DNA from: Costus lasius
Lineage: Eukaryota > Streptophyta > Magnoliopsida > Zingiberales > Costaceae
Reading direction: 5' to 3'
NCBI GenBank assembly: GCA_027563935.2
Contig: CM050449.1
Coordinates: 53,399,949-53,463,948 of the forward strand
Length of the DNA stretch: 64,000 nucleotides
Shown piece by piece: positions 43,351-54,480 of this stretch. Position 1 is the first letter of the stretch. Each line of letters starts with the position of its first letter. A program made the position numbers and the translations under genes. The notes under the pieces are model-generated. The model made no database searches. It was given only the letters and a program-made list of their open reading frames with translations, and had not been told where the DNA came from.

Positions 43351-43880
43351 AATTTAAGGAAAGTTTTCATCAAATCAACTCCAGATTGGAAAGAGTAGAA
43401 GCCCACAACAAAATTCTTGAAAATCAGATTGCCCAGCAAGCTAGTGCACCTTACAGACCCCCTGGGAAATTACCTGCTAAACTTGAGATAAACCCTAGGG
43501 AGCACTGTAATGCCATTATGACAAGAAGTGGAAAACAACTAGGAGAACCTAGAGGGAGATTTGAGAACACTGAAAAAGAGTCTTATTGTGATCATGATGA
43601 GGAATTAGAATTAGAAAAGTCCCCTAAACATGAACAAACCCTGCCTAGTTTAACACCTCAAAAGGGTGATGAACCAAAAGGGGGTGTGTCATGTGAAGAA
43701 GATAATTCTAAGTCTGATTTGCCTCCACCCTATAGACCACCAATACCTTTCCCTCAAAGGTTAAATCAAAACAAACTAGACAAACAATTTGGCAAGTTTC
43801 TTGATGTTCTTAAAAAACTTTATATTAATATTCCTTTCACTGAAGCTATTACTCAAATGCCTTCTTATGCCAAGTTTTAA
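43351..43880 (+). pseudogene. G1 gag C-terminal part / protease linker
   Basis: Gag continues in frame after F. A predicted coiled-coil-like Arg-Leu-Glu-Arg-Val-Glu-Ala-His-Asn-Lys-Ile-Leu-Glu-Asn segment precedes Pro-Gly-Lys-Leu-Pro-Ala, then Cys-Asn-Ala-Ile-Met-Thr-Arg-Ser-Gly-Lys, a standard landmark just before Athila protease, an acidic linker, and Tyr-Arg-Pro-Pro-Ile-Pro-Phe-Pro-Gln-Arg-Leu. It ends at TAA 43878-43880 after Met-Pro-Ser-Tyr-Ala-Lys-Phe. In intact relatives this reading runs on into protease, so the stop is a lesion, with the same frame open directly behind it. Confidence 0.87.
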
Positions 43881-44522
43881 AAAGAGATATTGTCTAGTAA
43901 AAGGAAATTGGATGATTATGGTACATGCATGGTTACTCTAACAGAAGATTGTAGTGCTATCATACAGAACAAACTGCCACCTAAACTGAAGGATCCAGGT
44001 AGTTTTTCTATACCTTGTTCAATAGGCACTATGGCTTTTGACCGAGCCTTATGTGACCTAGGTGCTAGTGTGAGTCTAATGCCTCTTTCTACTTATAGGA
44101 AACTAAATCTTGGAGAGCTAAAGCATACATCCATATCCTTACAGCTCGCAGACTCATCGGTAAAGTATCCTATAGGAATTTTAGAGAATGTTCCTGTACA
44201 AATTGGTAAGTTTTTCATTCCTGCAGATTTTGTAGTGTTAGACATGGAGGAAAATTCTAGAAATCCCATAATTCTTGGTAGACCACTATTGGCCACCGCT
44301 AAGGTGAACATAGATGTGAAAGAGGGAAAGATTACTTTTGATATATGTGACAACAAGAATGAATTTAATCTTAATGATTCATTGAACAAACTTTCATATT
44401 CAGGATCTTGTTGTAGTGTTGAAATATTTAATGATGAAATTTATGATGTTTCAAGTTTGTTTGATGAAACCTCAAATAATGAATCTAACAATCTTTTTGA
44501 GGGTATTGATGAGCAATTGTAG
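43881..44522 (+). CDS. Athila-type aspartic protease of G1
   Basis: Retroviral-type aspartic protease that would cleave the gag-pol precursor. The active site is Asp-Leu-Gly-Ala-Ser-Val-Ser-Leu-Met-Pro (about 44055-44085), the form typical of Athila/Tat elements. A second conserved block is Asn-Pro-Ile-Ile-Leu-Gly-Arg-Pro-Leu-Leu-Ala-Thr-Ala (about 44255-44300). The frame opens directly after the TAA at 43878, with the first Met at 43890, and ends in TAG at 44520-44522. In autonomous relatives reverse transcriptase follows; here the sequence goes straight to the end-of-pol region. With no intact upstream gag it is unlikely to be expressed as a fusion. Confidence 0.9.
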   Translation, partial: KEILSSKRKLDDYGTCMVTLTEDCSAIIQNKLPPKLKDPGSFSIPCSIGTMAFDRALCDLGASVSLMPLSTYRKLNLGELKHTSISLQLADSSVKYPIGILENVPVQIGKFFIPADFVVLDMEENSRNPIILGRPLLATAKVNIDVKEGKITFDICDNKNEFNLNDSLNKLSYSGSCCSVEIFNDEIYDVSSLFDETSNNESNNLFEGIDEQL

Positions 44523-44814
44523 AAAAAGAAAAAGACAAGGAGGAAGAAAAGAAGAGAAAGCTCTAGATTGATTGACAAAATAGAAAGGATCCTGAGCAAA
44601 TTTGGATACTGTTTCAAGATTGAGCCTTATGTTGAAAAATCAGAGTGGAAATCTAGGAATTCACGACCAAACCCGAGTGTTAAAGGGTCAAGCTAATGAC
44701 CTTTAAATTAGCACTTCTTGGGAGGCAACCCAAGCTTTCTAACCTCTATTTTGTTTTCTTTAACTTAATTTTAGCTTGATACTAATTTTTCTTTTATTTT
44801 TGTAGGTAAATTAT
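44523..44814 (+). other. deleted pol region and end-of-pol motif of G1
   Basis: A short Lys/Arg/Glu-rich stretch precedes AGCTAATGACC...CTTGGGAGGCAACCCAAG (about 44693-44736). TTGGGAGGCAACCCAA, a hairpin, commonly marks the end of pol in plant Athila/Tat elements. Finding it about 170 bp after the protease shows that RT, RNase H and integrase are missing. Confidence 0.75.
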
Positions 44815-45240
44815 GATTTGGAGCAAATTACGGCACTACCGTAAGGTATTTTACGGTACCATATTTCCAGCCTCCTTCGATCAGAAACTTGCCGCGAAAT
44901 TATGGTACCGCAGTAAGATATTTTATGGTACCGTATTTTCGACGAAATTTTATTCTTTGATTTTCTAAATTTTCAATTTTTGAAAAAAAAATTATTTAAA
45001 AATTTTGCTTTTTGAGTGTTATGGCAGGTACCGTAAGCTGTTTTACGGTACCGTAATTCCGTGTCGTTTTTGAACAGAAAGGTTCCGAGATTTTACGGCG
45101 GTGCCGTAAAGGATTTTACGGTACCGTATTTTTGAACCACTTTCAAGCTGAGAGCTTTCATGATTTTACGGCAGTACCGTAATACATTACACGGCCGTAA
45201 TCTGCTTTCCGACCGCGAGTTTTGTGCCGTATTTAGGGTT
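44815..45240 (+). repeat. palindrome-bearing minisatellite in G1 interior
   Basis: The same TTTACGGYASTACCGTAA-type palindromes and about 75-bp periodicity as in the LTRs, here between pol end and ORF-1. One unit is spread by an AT-rich insert at about 44940-45015. Confidence 0.82.
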
Positions 45241-45844
45241 TCTGTCGGGCCATTTTTTGGGTTTTACCTTCGTTCTCGCTCGTTTTCAAGCCACTCTTGA
45301 ATCTCCGGTCGTCTCCGACCTTCAGTGATCGCCGGCGACCTTTCCCGTTCAACTCTCATCGTCGATTAGGTAGCCGTTTCACCGATTTTACCGATTTAAC
45401 GAGTTTTTTTTAGTTTTCACCCCTTTCACTTGTTTTCGCTCGATTTTCAACCATTTTGAGTGACTTTTGTTTCTATTCACTTGTTAGAGGATAAGCTTTC
45501 AATTCTTTGCTTTTCGAAAAGAATTTGGGCTGATTTCATAGGTGATTTGAGCTGAAATAGATTGAAGCATGGTAAAGTCACTGTTCACTCACGGTTTTGT
45601 TGATTTTTGAGTTTAAGCTTAAGTTATGAGTTGATTTCCGCTTCCTATTTACCTAATTAGTGCTATTAATGATGCTAAAATTATGATTCATGCCTGCCAT
45701 ATTGAGTTGAGATTAAGATTACATGCCCTGTTTGTGCCCTGTTTGTGCCCTGTTTTTATGATAATAGAACATGTTGATAGGATGCCATTTGACTTGAATT
45801 GAACTGTATTATTCTTTACTGCCATAAAATTGTGAGTTTGCAGC
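45241..45844 (+). other. noncoding spacer upstream of ORF-1 in G1
   Basis: Pyrimidine-rich near 45280-45480; a GCCCTGTTTGT motif repeats three times at about 45726-45756. No ORF of interest. Confidence 0.6.
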
Positions 45845-47238
45845 TTGTTAACAAATATGCCAAGGAGGAAGGTAATTTGCCCAAGGGAGAAGGGGAAAGC
45901 CCCTGCGGAACCATCTCAACCTCAGAACCCCCATGGAATCATCTTTAGGAATGAGATGCAGGAGGCTAGATACAACAAGCTGTTGGAAAGAAGAATTGTC
46001 AACACAAAATATGCTGATCAAAGGACACTTGAAGCCTTAGGGCTATATGATGATGTGCTCTGGATGTTTGAGAGAATCCAAGCTAGGAAGTTCTTTCAGA
46101 TGACCCCGCACACCTATCTGCCATTGGTTTTAGAGTTCTTGAGCAGCCTAGTCATAGAACTGAAAGATTTTTCCCATGACCCTGCTGATGGAAAAATTAC
46201 TTTCAGATTGGCGAATGAAGAGAGAGAGCTTACACTGCAGGAAGTAAGAGATATCTTTGGCCTAAGCACGGGAGGGTACACTGAGATACCCCTAGGATTC
46301 ATGGAGAACATCTTTTGGAACCAAATCACAAGTGAGAACAGTTTCTATGTTGTTTCTGCCAGGGCTAGCAAGATCATGAACCCTTGTATCAGATATGCTC
46401 ACAGGGTTCTAGCACACACACAGTGTTCGGTAGAGGGGATAGTGATGGCATAGTTCATCAGCATGAGCTCTATCTTCTTTGGGGGATACTCAGTGGATTT
46501 GCTGTGGATGTCGCCTACTTCACGGTTAAGCATATGGACAAGGTAGCCAGAGCAATTAGAGGATCAGTGGTGATAGGAGGTCTGATCACTCCTATAGCTA
46601 GGTATTTCGGGATTGAGCCATATAGGATTGAGTTGGCACGAGGGAATGCAAGACTCGACATTAAGTCTTGCATAACAATGAAGATGATTGTAAGAGAAGG
46701 AGACACTTTTTGTTTGGTCCTTGGGCCAAATGTCCCTTCTCTACTTCTACCTCGCGTTGAGAAGATCAAAGTCAGAGACAGAGCCAACTGGAAGTTATCT
46801 CCCAGTGCAGCTGACGCAACTTTTACTCCGCCACTTGACACAGTTCCACCACCACCCACCTGGGGTGGAAGGAGTGATCCGTATGGGATGGAGTCACCAC
46901 CTCACGATTCTTCACAGCCCACCGGTACTTCTTCACATGGGACGAGGGGTGGCTTTGCTAGTCACCACGATCCAGGTTTCCAGGCGCTCACAACACAGAT
47001 GTATAATCAAGAACGCCGCTAGGAGAGGATGGAAGAGACTCTAGGGCACATCCAGAGGGATATGGAGAGGTTATGTAATCATATGGAAGACATGGGTAAT
47101 TTCCTTTTTGACCGTTTTGGTTATGCAGATCATAGAGATTATGGATACCAGGGTGATCAAGGAGGAACACCATATTATGATCCCATGGAGGCTGCTGCGA
47201 GAAATTCAGAGGCTACACAATCAGATGGCGACGAGTAG
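45845..47238 (+). pseudogene. Athila ORF-1 family protein of G1, broken
   Basis: Protein of unknown function typical of Athila elements (Arabidopsis retrotransposon ORF-1 family). The likely start is the Met at 45857 (Met-Pro-Arg-Arg-Lys), followed by a basic Lys-Gly-Lys-Ala-Pro segment. Family landmarks: Arg-Tyr-Asn-Lys-Leu, Leu-Glu-Ala-Leu-Gly-Leu-Tyr-Asp-Asp-Val, Tyr-Leu-Pro-Leu-Val-Leu-Glu-Phe-Leu-Ser-Ser-Leu and Val-Arg-Asp-Ile-Phe-Gly-Leu. A CA dinucleotide expansion near 46420 shifts the frame relative to G2, so reading passes from 45845-46453 to 46384-47022. TAG at 47020-47022 interrupts again and the C-terminal Asp/Tyr-rich tail runs to 47238. A Pro-rich region with Pro-Pro-Pro-Pro-Thr-Trp-Gly-Gly lies at about 46845-46870. 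Confidence 0.87.
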
Positions 47239-48441
47239 ATGCTTTGTGAGTATTGTTTTCCTTTACTTCTTTACCATGCTGTATTTTTCCATAAATATCT
47301 CATTGATTTGTCAAATGATGAAGGGAGGAGGGATGACCCTTCATAATCGCCGCCACTGATTTTTGATAATTGCACTATGTTTTCGATATGGTTGTATGAC
47401 AAATATTGATATTCTGACTCGCTTTTCGATATGGTTCTACTGTATTATGATGATATTGTTTCTTGATGACATGATGGGATGATGAAAATATTTTGATTAA
47501 ATGTGATATATGGGCATGTTTTGATGATTTTTGATGATGAATAAACTCAAATTCTTGATTAGAGTTATAGCCCCATCATGTTAAATTTATTTCTTCAATA
47601 CATATTTGTCTATTGAAATATGACATTAATTGATACATGAAATTTTGGATAGATATATTGTTTGAGGAATAAAATCTAAAGGTGAAACTTTTCTTTTGAA
47701 TAAAATGAGTATATGAGTATGATTTATAAATTGAGATCAATTGATTAACCTAGTAGATGTTTAGTCTATGCTTGCTATTTGTTGGGAAATAAGAATCCAA
47801 GATCCACAAAAATGGTGAGGACTCCCCTACTTGGCACTGTGGGAAAGCACAGTGGTACCGAAGGTCATGGGTTGAAGCAATAAATAGAAGAAATATGTAT
47901 GTATATGGGTACATGCCATGAGAGAAATCATTTCACATAAACTCCGCTGTCCTTAGTAAATTCTTTCCAAATTAGAGGATATGAGTTCTATTGCATTGAT
48001 TATGTGTTCCGTGCACTCTAATCTCGTCACCAAAAAAAAGGTGGAAATCGAGTTAGAGAATGTGAATGATGCATAGAAATAGTGTGTATCTATGTGGGTA
48101 CATGCCAAAAAAAAGAGTGGAAAAAGATCTTGGAAACCTAATTCCTGTAAACAAAAGCATGATAGATTTGAACTGAAAATTGGATGAAATCATGGGATTG
48201 AAAATTCTATTTATTGTACTTGTTGTGAAGTTTTATTTAATTGAATTGTGGATCCAGAGGATTGAGTTCTAAAGATGATATGTTTATTTGAAGTTTTGTA
48301 AATCAATCGATAGAGTTTTTCATTGATGGGTTGTATTTTAGAAATTTATTGAGCATGAAAAGGTTATTCTTTTACTCAAATTTTGATTTCAAAATTTTAA
48401 TTTTTGCTTGAGGACAAGCAAAATTTGAGCCTTATGTATTT
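47239..48441 (+). other. 3' untranslated region of G1
   Basis: About 1.2 kb of AT-rich noncoding DNA ending with TTTTTGCTTGAGGACAAGC (about 48400-48418), a motif usual just upstream of the 3' LTR in Athila/Tat elements. The counterpart in G2 is 56290-57516 on the minus strand. Confidence 0.75.
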
Positions 48442-50501
48442 TGATGACACCAAAATATATAGTATATTTTGTATCATTTTAGATATCTTTTCATGCTAGA
48501 TTGAAGATCTTTCACTTGTTTTCATGCTAAATTCATTGAATATTGTACTTCTATTTTGGTTTTTCATGGTTTTCAGGTACAAAGTCACTATTTTTAAGCA
48601 TTTTCAATCAAAATCAAACACATAGAAGGATTACCATCATCAAGAGGAGATCACCCAAGAAATTTCACACAAAAAGGAGCAAGTCTGCAAATTACGGCAG
48701 TGCCGTAATCTAGTTTACGGTACCATAATTTCAAACAGTACCGTAAAATCCGAGCCCTGTCGTATTTTGAAGAATTTTCGAACATAAAGTTTTTCAGATT
48801 TTACAGCACCGCCGTAAGCAATACTACGGTACCGTATTTTAGAGCACTTCAGAAAAGAAACTTCGCCCGATTTTACGGCACCGCCGTAAAAGATTACATG
48901 GGCCGTATTTTCCAGTCACTTCCGAACAGAGAGTTCAGCCGATTTTACAGCAGTACCGTAAACCTGATTACGGTGCCGTAATTTCTAGCCTTTTAAGGAA
49001 TAGAACACTCAACCGATTTTACGGCAGTACCGTGAACTATTACACTATCGTAATTCCTGTTCTGAACGCTACGCCCAGGTCAATCCCGACGCCCAATTCT
49101 TGCGGAGACGATTGCGAGCCATCCAGAGCTTTAAATTTTGATGCCGTAAGAAGCAAAAGGAGAGCTCGTCACGAGAGGATTACAGAGAGACCAAAAGCAC
49201 CAATTTGCATCCATTGTTGAGGGAGAAATTGCGATTCACGCCGCCGCCTAGGGTTTCGCCGCCGTGACCGATCCAAAGCACCTTCGGCCGTGATTTTCAT
49301 ACTGAAGCTTCGTCTGAAGAAGGAGACCACACACCAGAAGTTTCAAATCGAAAGGAGATCGATTGGAAGAGAAATCAAAGAAAGAGGAGGCGCCGACACT
49401 GTTCATCGCTTTCAATTGCAAATTACGGCTGTGAAATACTTCATAGTCGTGCTGTATTTTCTGAACTTCTCTTTTCCTTTGATTTTCAATCTTCTGAAAC
49501 CATGACTTATTGTAATTGCTTCACGATGCTAGCTTAAACTATTTTTGGGACATAGGAGAGTAATTCACCCGATTTTTAATGACTAGATGACTACTTCTTC
49601 ACTATTTCGTTGTGTTTAATCTTAACATGATGATTTTGTTCATGTGACAATTGTGCTTAGACTCTCTATAGTTCCATGTTACTAATTATGTTCTTAGAAT
49701 TTTCGCTATTGACTGAAAGGTAATTGCTTGAGAATTTGGAACCCTAGAATTGCAGGTTAGGAACCCTTCCTTAGGTTAGATCCTATTTGATCTATTCTTG
49801 TAGAAAAATTGCCATGATTATAATATGAATCTATAGATCGAGTCTATTTATCAAACGTGGAGATCTTGTGCGAAAGCAAAGATTGGAACGTTGGAGATCC
49901 ATGAGTAAAACTAGTGTCGTAACTCGGATGCACGAAAGTGATCCTTGTGTTCCACAAGAGATTATCAATGAAGAATTCGGATGCACGAAAGTGATCCTTG
50001 AGTTCATTATTTGATGATTTACTTATCTTCAGCGTTGGGACGAATCTTGCACGAAAGCGAGGATTAATCCCTGCTCGGTTGTTTGCACAAAAATGAAACA
50101 ATTCTTTTATTAAGTAAATTACATCTTCATCATGATAAAATTGAATTGACGAAATCCTTATCATGTCTAGTTATAAAAGTTGAAGTGAACGAAACCCTAG
50201 TCCCAGCTTTTCTCTCTGATAATTCCGTTTTCAGTTTCCAATTGCTATTTTTCACCAATTCGATTAGCCTAGATAGTAAGAAATTAATTATTCAGCACTT
50301 GATAACGAAGGTCACTGTGGGATCGATATTTTCTTTATTACTTCGAGTATCCGTGCACTTGCGGACACTGCAAGTTTAGGGACAACAAGTTTTTGGAGCC
50401 GTATCAAGGGGTGACAGTTCCCTGTGCGCCAAATAAGTTTTGGCTGCGACACCTTAAATTAGTCTACCTACTTGTATCTATAAGTGTGTCCTTTCGGATC
50501 A
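48442..50501 (+). repeat. 3' LTR of G1 (2060 bp), uninterrupted
   Basis: Starts TGATGACACCAAAATATA, ends CCTTTCGGATCA, followed by GGGAT (TSD with one mismatch to AGGAT). Contains the palindrome array 48688-49070, the hairpin 49424-49450, GCRCGAAAG motifs 49868-50090 and the PBS-like stretch at about 50388-50407. Shows the empty target site of E at about 50204-50208. Confidence 0.94.
48688..49070 (+). repeat. palindrome-bearing minisatellite in G1 3' LTR
   Basis: Same array as 27003-27385, with independent substitutions that often break one arm of a palindrome. Confidence 0.85.
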
Positions 50502-50506
50502 GGGAT

Positions 50507-51468
50507 CAAAGTGGAGTCACCAAAAGCTTCCATATGAAGCACATTGTGCCACCCACACCCCATTATGCCCTTAGGTGCTAATGGGATTGGGTTTCTCTTG
50601 ATTATACCCTTTTAGCCCATTATCTCTTCATGATAACTTGTTATTGGGCCTCATTGGGTAATAAGCTAGCCCAAACTTCATTGTACAAGTTGATTAAGTC
50701 ATTGGATCCAATCCAATGCATGCCTAACTCAAATTTAACTAACCATGGTCAATTTTGGGTCAAGCTGCCAAAATGAAGTTTAACTCCAATAACTATCTTC
50801 CATCTAATTAGGCACATTGGCGCTGATGAAATCTCCCAAATAGATTTGAGCTATCCAATAGCTCGATCATAAGGCTTCCCGATCAATACGAGAACTCGAG
50901 TATCAAGGTGTGCGACCCTGTAGGTTCCTCTGACGTTGGCAATGATGACCTAAGGTCATCACAAGTAGTGCATGGCACCTACTAGTGCATCGCTGTTACC
51001 TAAGTCATCGGAATGGATATCACAATCGACATCTCCATCATCGCAACTAGGTACAGATGCATTACAGTCTCTATGCCAAACTGATATCCGATTAGACAAG
51101 TATGTCACTACTTATTTTTACCCAATCTCATAGTCATGACTAAATCATGTTCTCACCTGGGTATGGCGATACACTTTCAGTCATAAAACCATAAGGGGGC
51201 CCATGGATATCAAGCTTCCCTCAGGAAGGGGCAAATCCTTTGTCTGTACATTGACTTCTCATATAAGTCATGATATACTCAATGACAACCGTTATGACCT
51301 CCCAACTATGGTGAGGTGTTAGGTTGTATTAAAGCATGTTCCCAACCATATACAAGAGTCAATGACCTCAAGTAAAGGGATCAATGCATCTCCTATCACT
51401 TGTGAGGATAACTCATGACACAAAGTCATTGTCTCATAGTAGATAGGTCCAGTATATCCACCACTGGT
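50507..51468 (-). repeat. X: LTR continuation (family C) between G1 and G2
   Basis: Reverse-complement homology to the C LTR: compare 50817-50930 with the complement of 7800-7910, and 51430-51465 with the complement of 7255-7290. It continues the segment ended at 26748 and is cut again at 51468, where G2 begins. The last 5 bases are CTGGT. Confidence 0.85.
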
Positions 51469-51622
51469 TGTTAGCCCGAAAGGGAACACTACAAGTCTGG
51501 CACGCGTGTACCTTGGACTAATCCCCGGCAACGGCGCCAAAAACTTGTTAGCCCAAAAGGGAACACTACAAGTCGGGCACGCGTGTACCTTGGACTAATC
51601 CTTGGTAACGGCACCAAAAACT
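51469..51622 (-). repeat. two 77-bp tandem units containing PBS sequence, end of G2 LTR
   Basis: Units at 51469-51545 and 51546-51622 start TGTTAGCCC and each contains, on the minus strand, AGTTTTTGGYGCCGTTRCC, the tRNA-Asp-type PBS. They differ at only a few positions. Confidence 0.85.
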
Positions 51623-51820
51623 TGATGTTAAACCGCAAGTGCACGGGTATACGAAGTAATAAAGAAAGTATCGAATCCACAGGGACCTACATTGTCAAAT
51701 ACTAAATAATTAATTTTTCACTATCTAGGCAATCGAATTAAAGTCAAGCAAATATCGCAAATAAACGAGAGAAAACTATCAGAGAGAAAGCTGGGACTAG
51801 GGTTTCGTTCACTTTAACTT

Positions 51821-52801
51821 TTATGACTAGATATGAATAAGGATTTCGTCAGTTCAATTTTATCATGATGAAGATGTAATTTACTTAATAAAAGGATTGT
51901 TTCACTTTCGTGCAAACAACCGCACAGGGATTTGTCCTCGCTTTCGCGCAAGATTCGTCCCAACGCTGAAGATAAGTAAATTATCAAACAATGAACTCAA
52001 GGATCACTTTCGTGCATCCGAATTCTAGGTTGATAATCTCTAGAGGAGTCTCAAGGATCACTTTCGTGCATCCGAGTCTCGACACTAGTTTTACTCTTGG
52101 ATCTCCAACGTTCCGATCCTTGCTTTCGCACAAGATCTCCACGTTTGACAAATAGACTCGATCTATAGATACATGTTATAATCATGACAATTAATCTACT
52201 AGAATAGATCAAATTAGATCTAACCTAAGGAAGGGATCCTAACATGCAATTCTAGGGTTCCAAATTCTCAAGCAATTACCTTTCAGTCAATAGCGAAAAT
52301 TCTAAGAACATAATTAGTAACATGGATCTATAGAGAGTCTAAGCACAATTATCACAAGAGCAAAATCATCATGCTAAGATTAAACACAACGAAATAGTGA
52401 GAAAGAAGTTATCTAATCATTAAAAATCAAGTGAACTACTCCACCATGTCCCAAGAGTAATTTAAGCTAGCATGGTGAAGGAAATACAATATTCCATAAT
52501 TTCAGAAAATCAAAAATCAACAAAAGGAAGAGTTTTTAGAAAATACGGCACGGCTGTGAAGTATTTCACAGCCGTATTTTGCAAAAGAAGGCGTGAACAG
52601 TGGTGGCGATCCTTCTTCCTCTAATTTCTCCTCCAATTTGTCTCCTTTCGATTTGAAACTTCTGGCACGTCGTCTTCTTCACCAGGTGATGATTCAGTAG
52701 AAGACTCACGGTCGGAGATCGTCTGGATCGAGCGCGGTGGCGAAACCCTAGGCGGTGGTGTGTACTCCCAATTCTCCATCGACAGTTAACCAAGTTTGGG
52801 G
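51821..52801 (-). repeat. 981-bp duplicated LTR segment, left copy
   Basis: Identical by eye to 54481-55461 except T at 52287 versus G at 54947. Direct orientation, offset 2660 bp. Confidence 0.93.
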
Positions 52802-54479
52802 TGAAAGGTTCCCACATAGGGGGCGAAACCCTAAAGTGGCGCAAACAAAATGGGCAGCGGATTCAAGGGTTTCATAGAATCGATGAGCATGCATTATATG
52901 ATCAACTTTTGAAGCATGAATAGAGAAGATGCGATTCATACCATGGCCATTTCTAGATGGCGCCTTGGAAGCAAGAGAACAACGAAGGTCTCCTCCAAAT
53001 CGTCACACACAAGATGAGCGACGGCTTGCTTCTTGTCGTCCCTTGTGCTAGCAAGGATCGTCCAAGGTGTCTTTGATCGAAAAGGAAAGGGAGAGAGCAA
53101 CTCCTTGCTTGGCAAAAACTTTCCTCTTGTCGTCTCAACTTCTCTACACGAGATGTCTCTACTCGTCCAAGCCAAGAGAGGGCGACAAAGGCGTGAAGAG
53201 GCGACGTGAGAGAGAGGTGGTCACGTTGTGACATGCTTTCTAAAAATAGAAAGCCAACAATTCATGCGACCATGAATTTTTCCCTCAACGCAAATTCCTC
53301 TTCAATTGAACCATGCGCTCATGTAATGAGCTGGTTCATTTCGGTTTGGCCCAAGACCAAATAAACCAAGCAATATGGTCTAGATCTCAATTAAACCCAA
53401 AGGCTCTTGATCTGACCGTCAATCTCTTGATGCTCCTGATCTGACCGATCCAGCATCCATTCTCTCAATCGAAGCTTACCGATCTTAAGCCCTAATCAAT
53501 CAGACATGATCAGACCAGATCTCACTTACAATCAGAGATTAAATCCCTTTAAACTGAACCTGAACAATTCAGTCCACACGATCTGACTTAAGTAAGCCAT
53601 TTCATCAAATTGTGCGACCCTGAGGGTTTCCTTTAAATGTCGGTAATGATAACTCACGTCATCACGATCAGTGAGGGGTATCTAGCAACACATCACTGTC
53701 TCCCGATATAAAGGAAAGAGTCTTCCAAGACTACACCCAAAAACAGCACAAGTGTGAATCAATTTCACTAAGCATACATATTTCCTTTGCCACTGGATGT
53801 TCTTATTGGACAAGCGTGTCAAGCTTGTAGCTCCAATATGATGAGCATGATTAGATCAGATGAACACAGTCATCTGGGTATGGCCATACACTTTCTCATC
53901 ATCTCATCCAGGGGGCCCCTTTAGAACATCACACTCCTTAAACAAGGAGACGGCAATCCTATGTCTATCACTAGTGCCCTAACCTGACTCAAGCTCACCA
54001 TCCAAGATAGTCTATAATCATTATATTTCAAATGATATTGAACTATCTCAAAACAATGACAATCATCATTTAGAAACACAAGTGATCTCAAGTCAGAGGA
54101 AATGTGCCACTTGATACAATCAAGGAATATTCACATTGTGACAAGCAATTGAATATCCTAGTAGGGTCTGTCCAGTACATCCAATGTACCCATGAGTCTA
54201 CATCTTATTCCATGCTCGAAGCATCCTATAAGATTAGAACACATACTAGTCTTAACCATATCAAGGCTGTCTCATGTTCACCAAGATACATCGACTAAGG
54301 ACATATAGCATGTCAGCCTAGCTGAACAGCATTGAGACATTATTCAGAAGTATATCTATTGCAGCAAATAATATAACAAACTGAATAATAACCATGCCTT
54401 TATAAACATAAGAGTTTATTACATGATACTGATACAATCCTTAGGCCTCAAACATTAGCCTTAAGGGCATACCCCAACA
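52802..54479 (-). mobile_element. family-A copia solo LTR in G2 LTR (1678 bp), no TSD
   Basis: Plus strand starts TGAAAGGTTCCC and ends ATACCCCAACA. Flanks are TGGGG on the left and ATTAT on the right, so no target-site duplication, unlike A2 and the solo LTR at 38341-40023. Both flanks belong to the G2 LTR but to points 981 bp apart. Confidence 0.93.
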
Positions 54480-54480
54480 A

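Larger units (their letters stand above)
26749..50501 (+). mobile_element. G1: non-autonomous Athila-like Ty3/gypsy element with nested insertions
   Basis: TG...CA element: 5' LTR 26749-28523 plus 37172-37464, PBS 37476-37494, gag in three pieces, protease, end-of-pol hairpin motif, palindrome array, Athila ORF-1, a gcttgaggacaagc motif upstream of the 3' LTR, and 3' LTR 48442-50501. Flanks AGGAT (26744-26748) and GGGAT (50502-50506) form a TSD with one mismatch. Without E, the family-A solo LTR and F it is about 10.7 kb. No reverse transcriptase, RNase H or integrase is present. Confidence 0.9.

Noticed and set aside
45845..47238. Envelope-type gene of an endogenous retrovirus-like element.
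   Set aside because: The protein matches the Athila ORF-1 type and shows no signal peptide or transmembrane segment that I can see.
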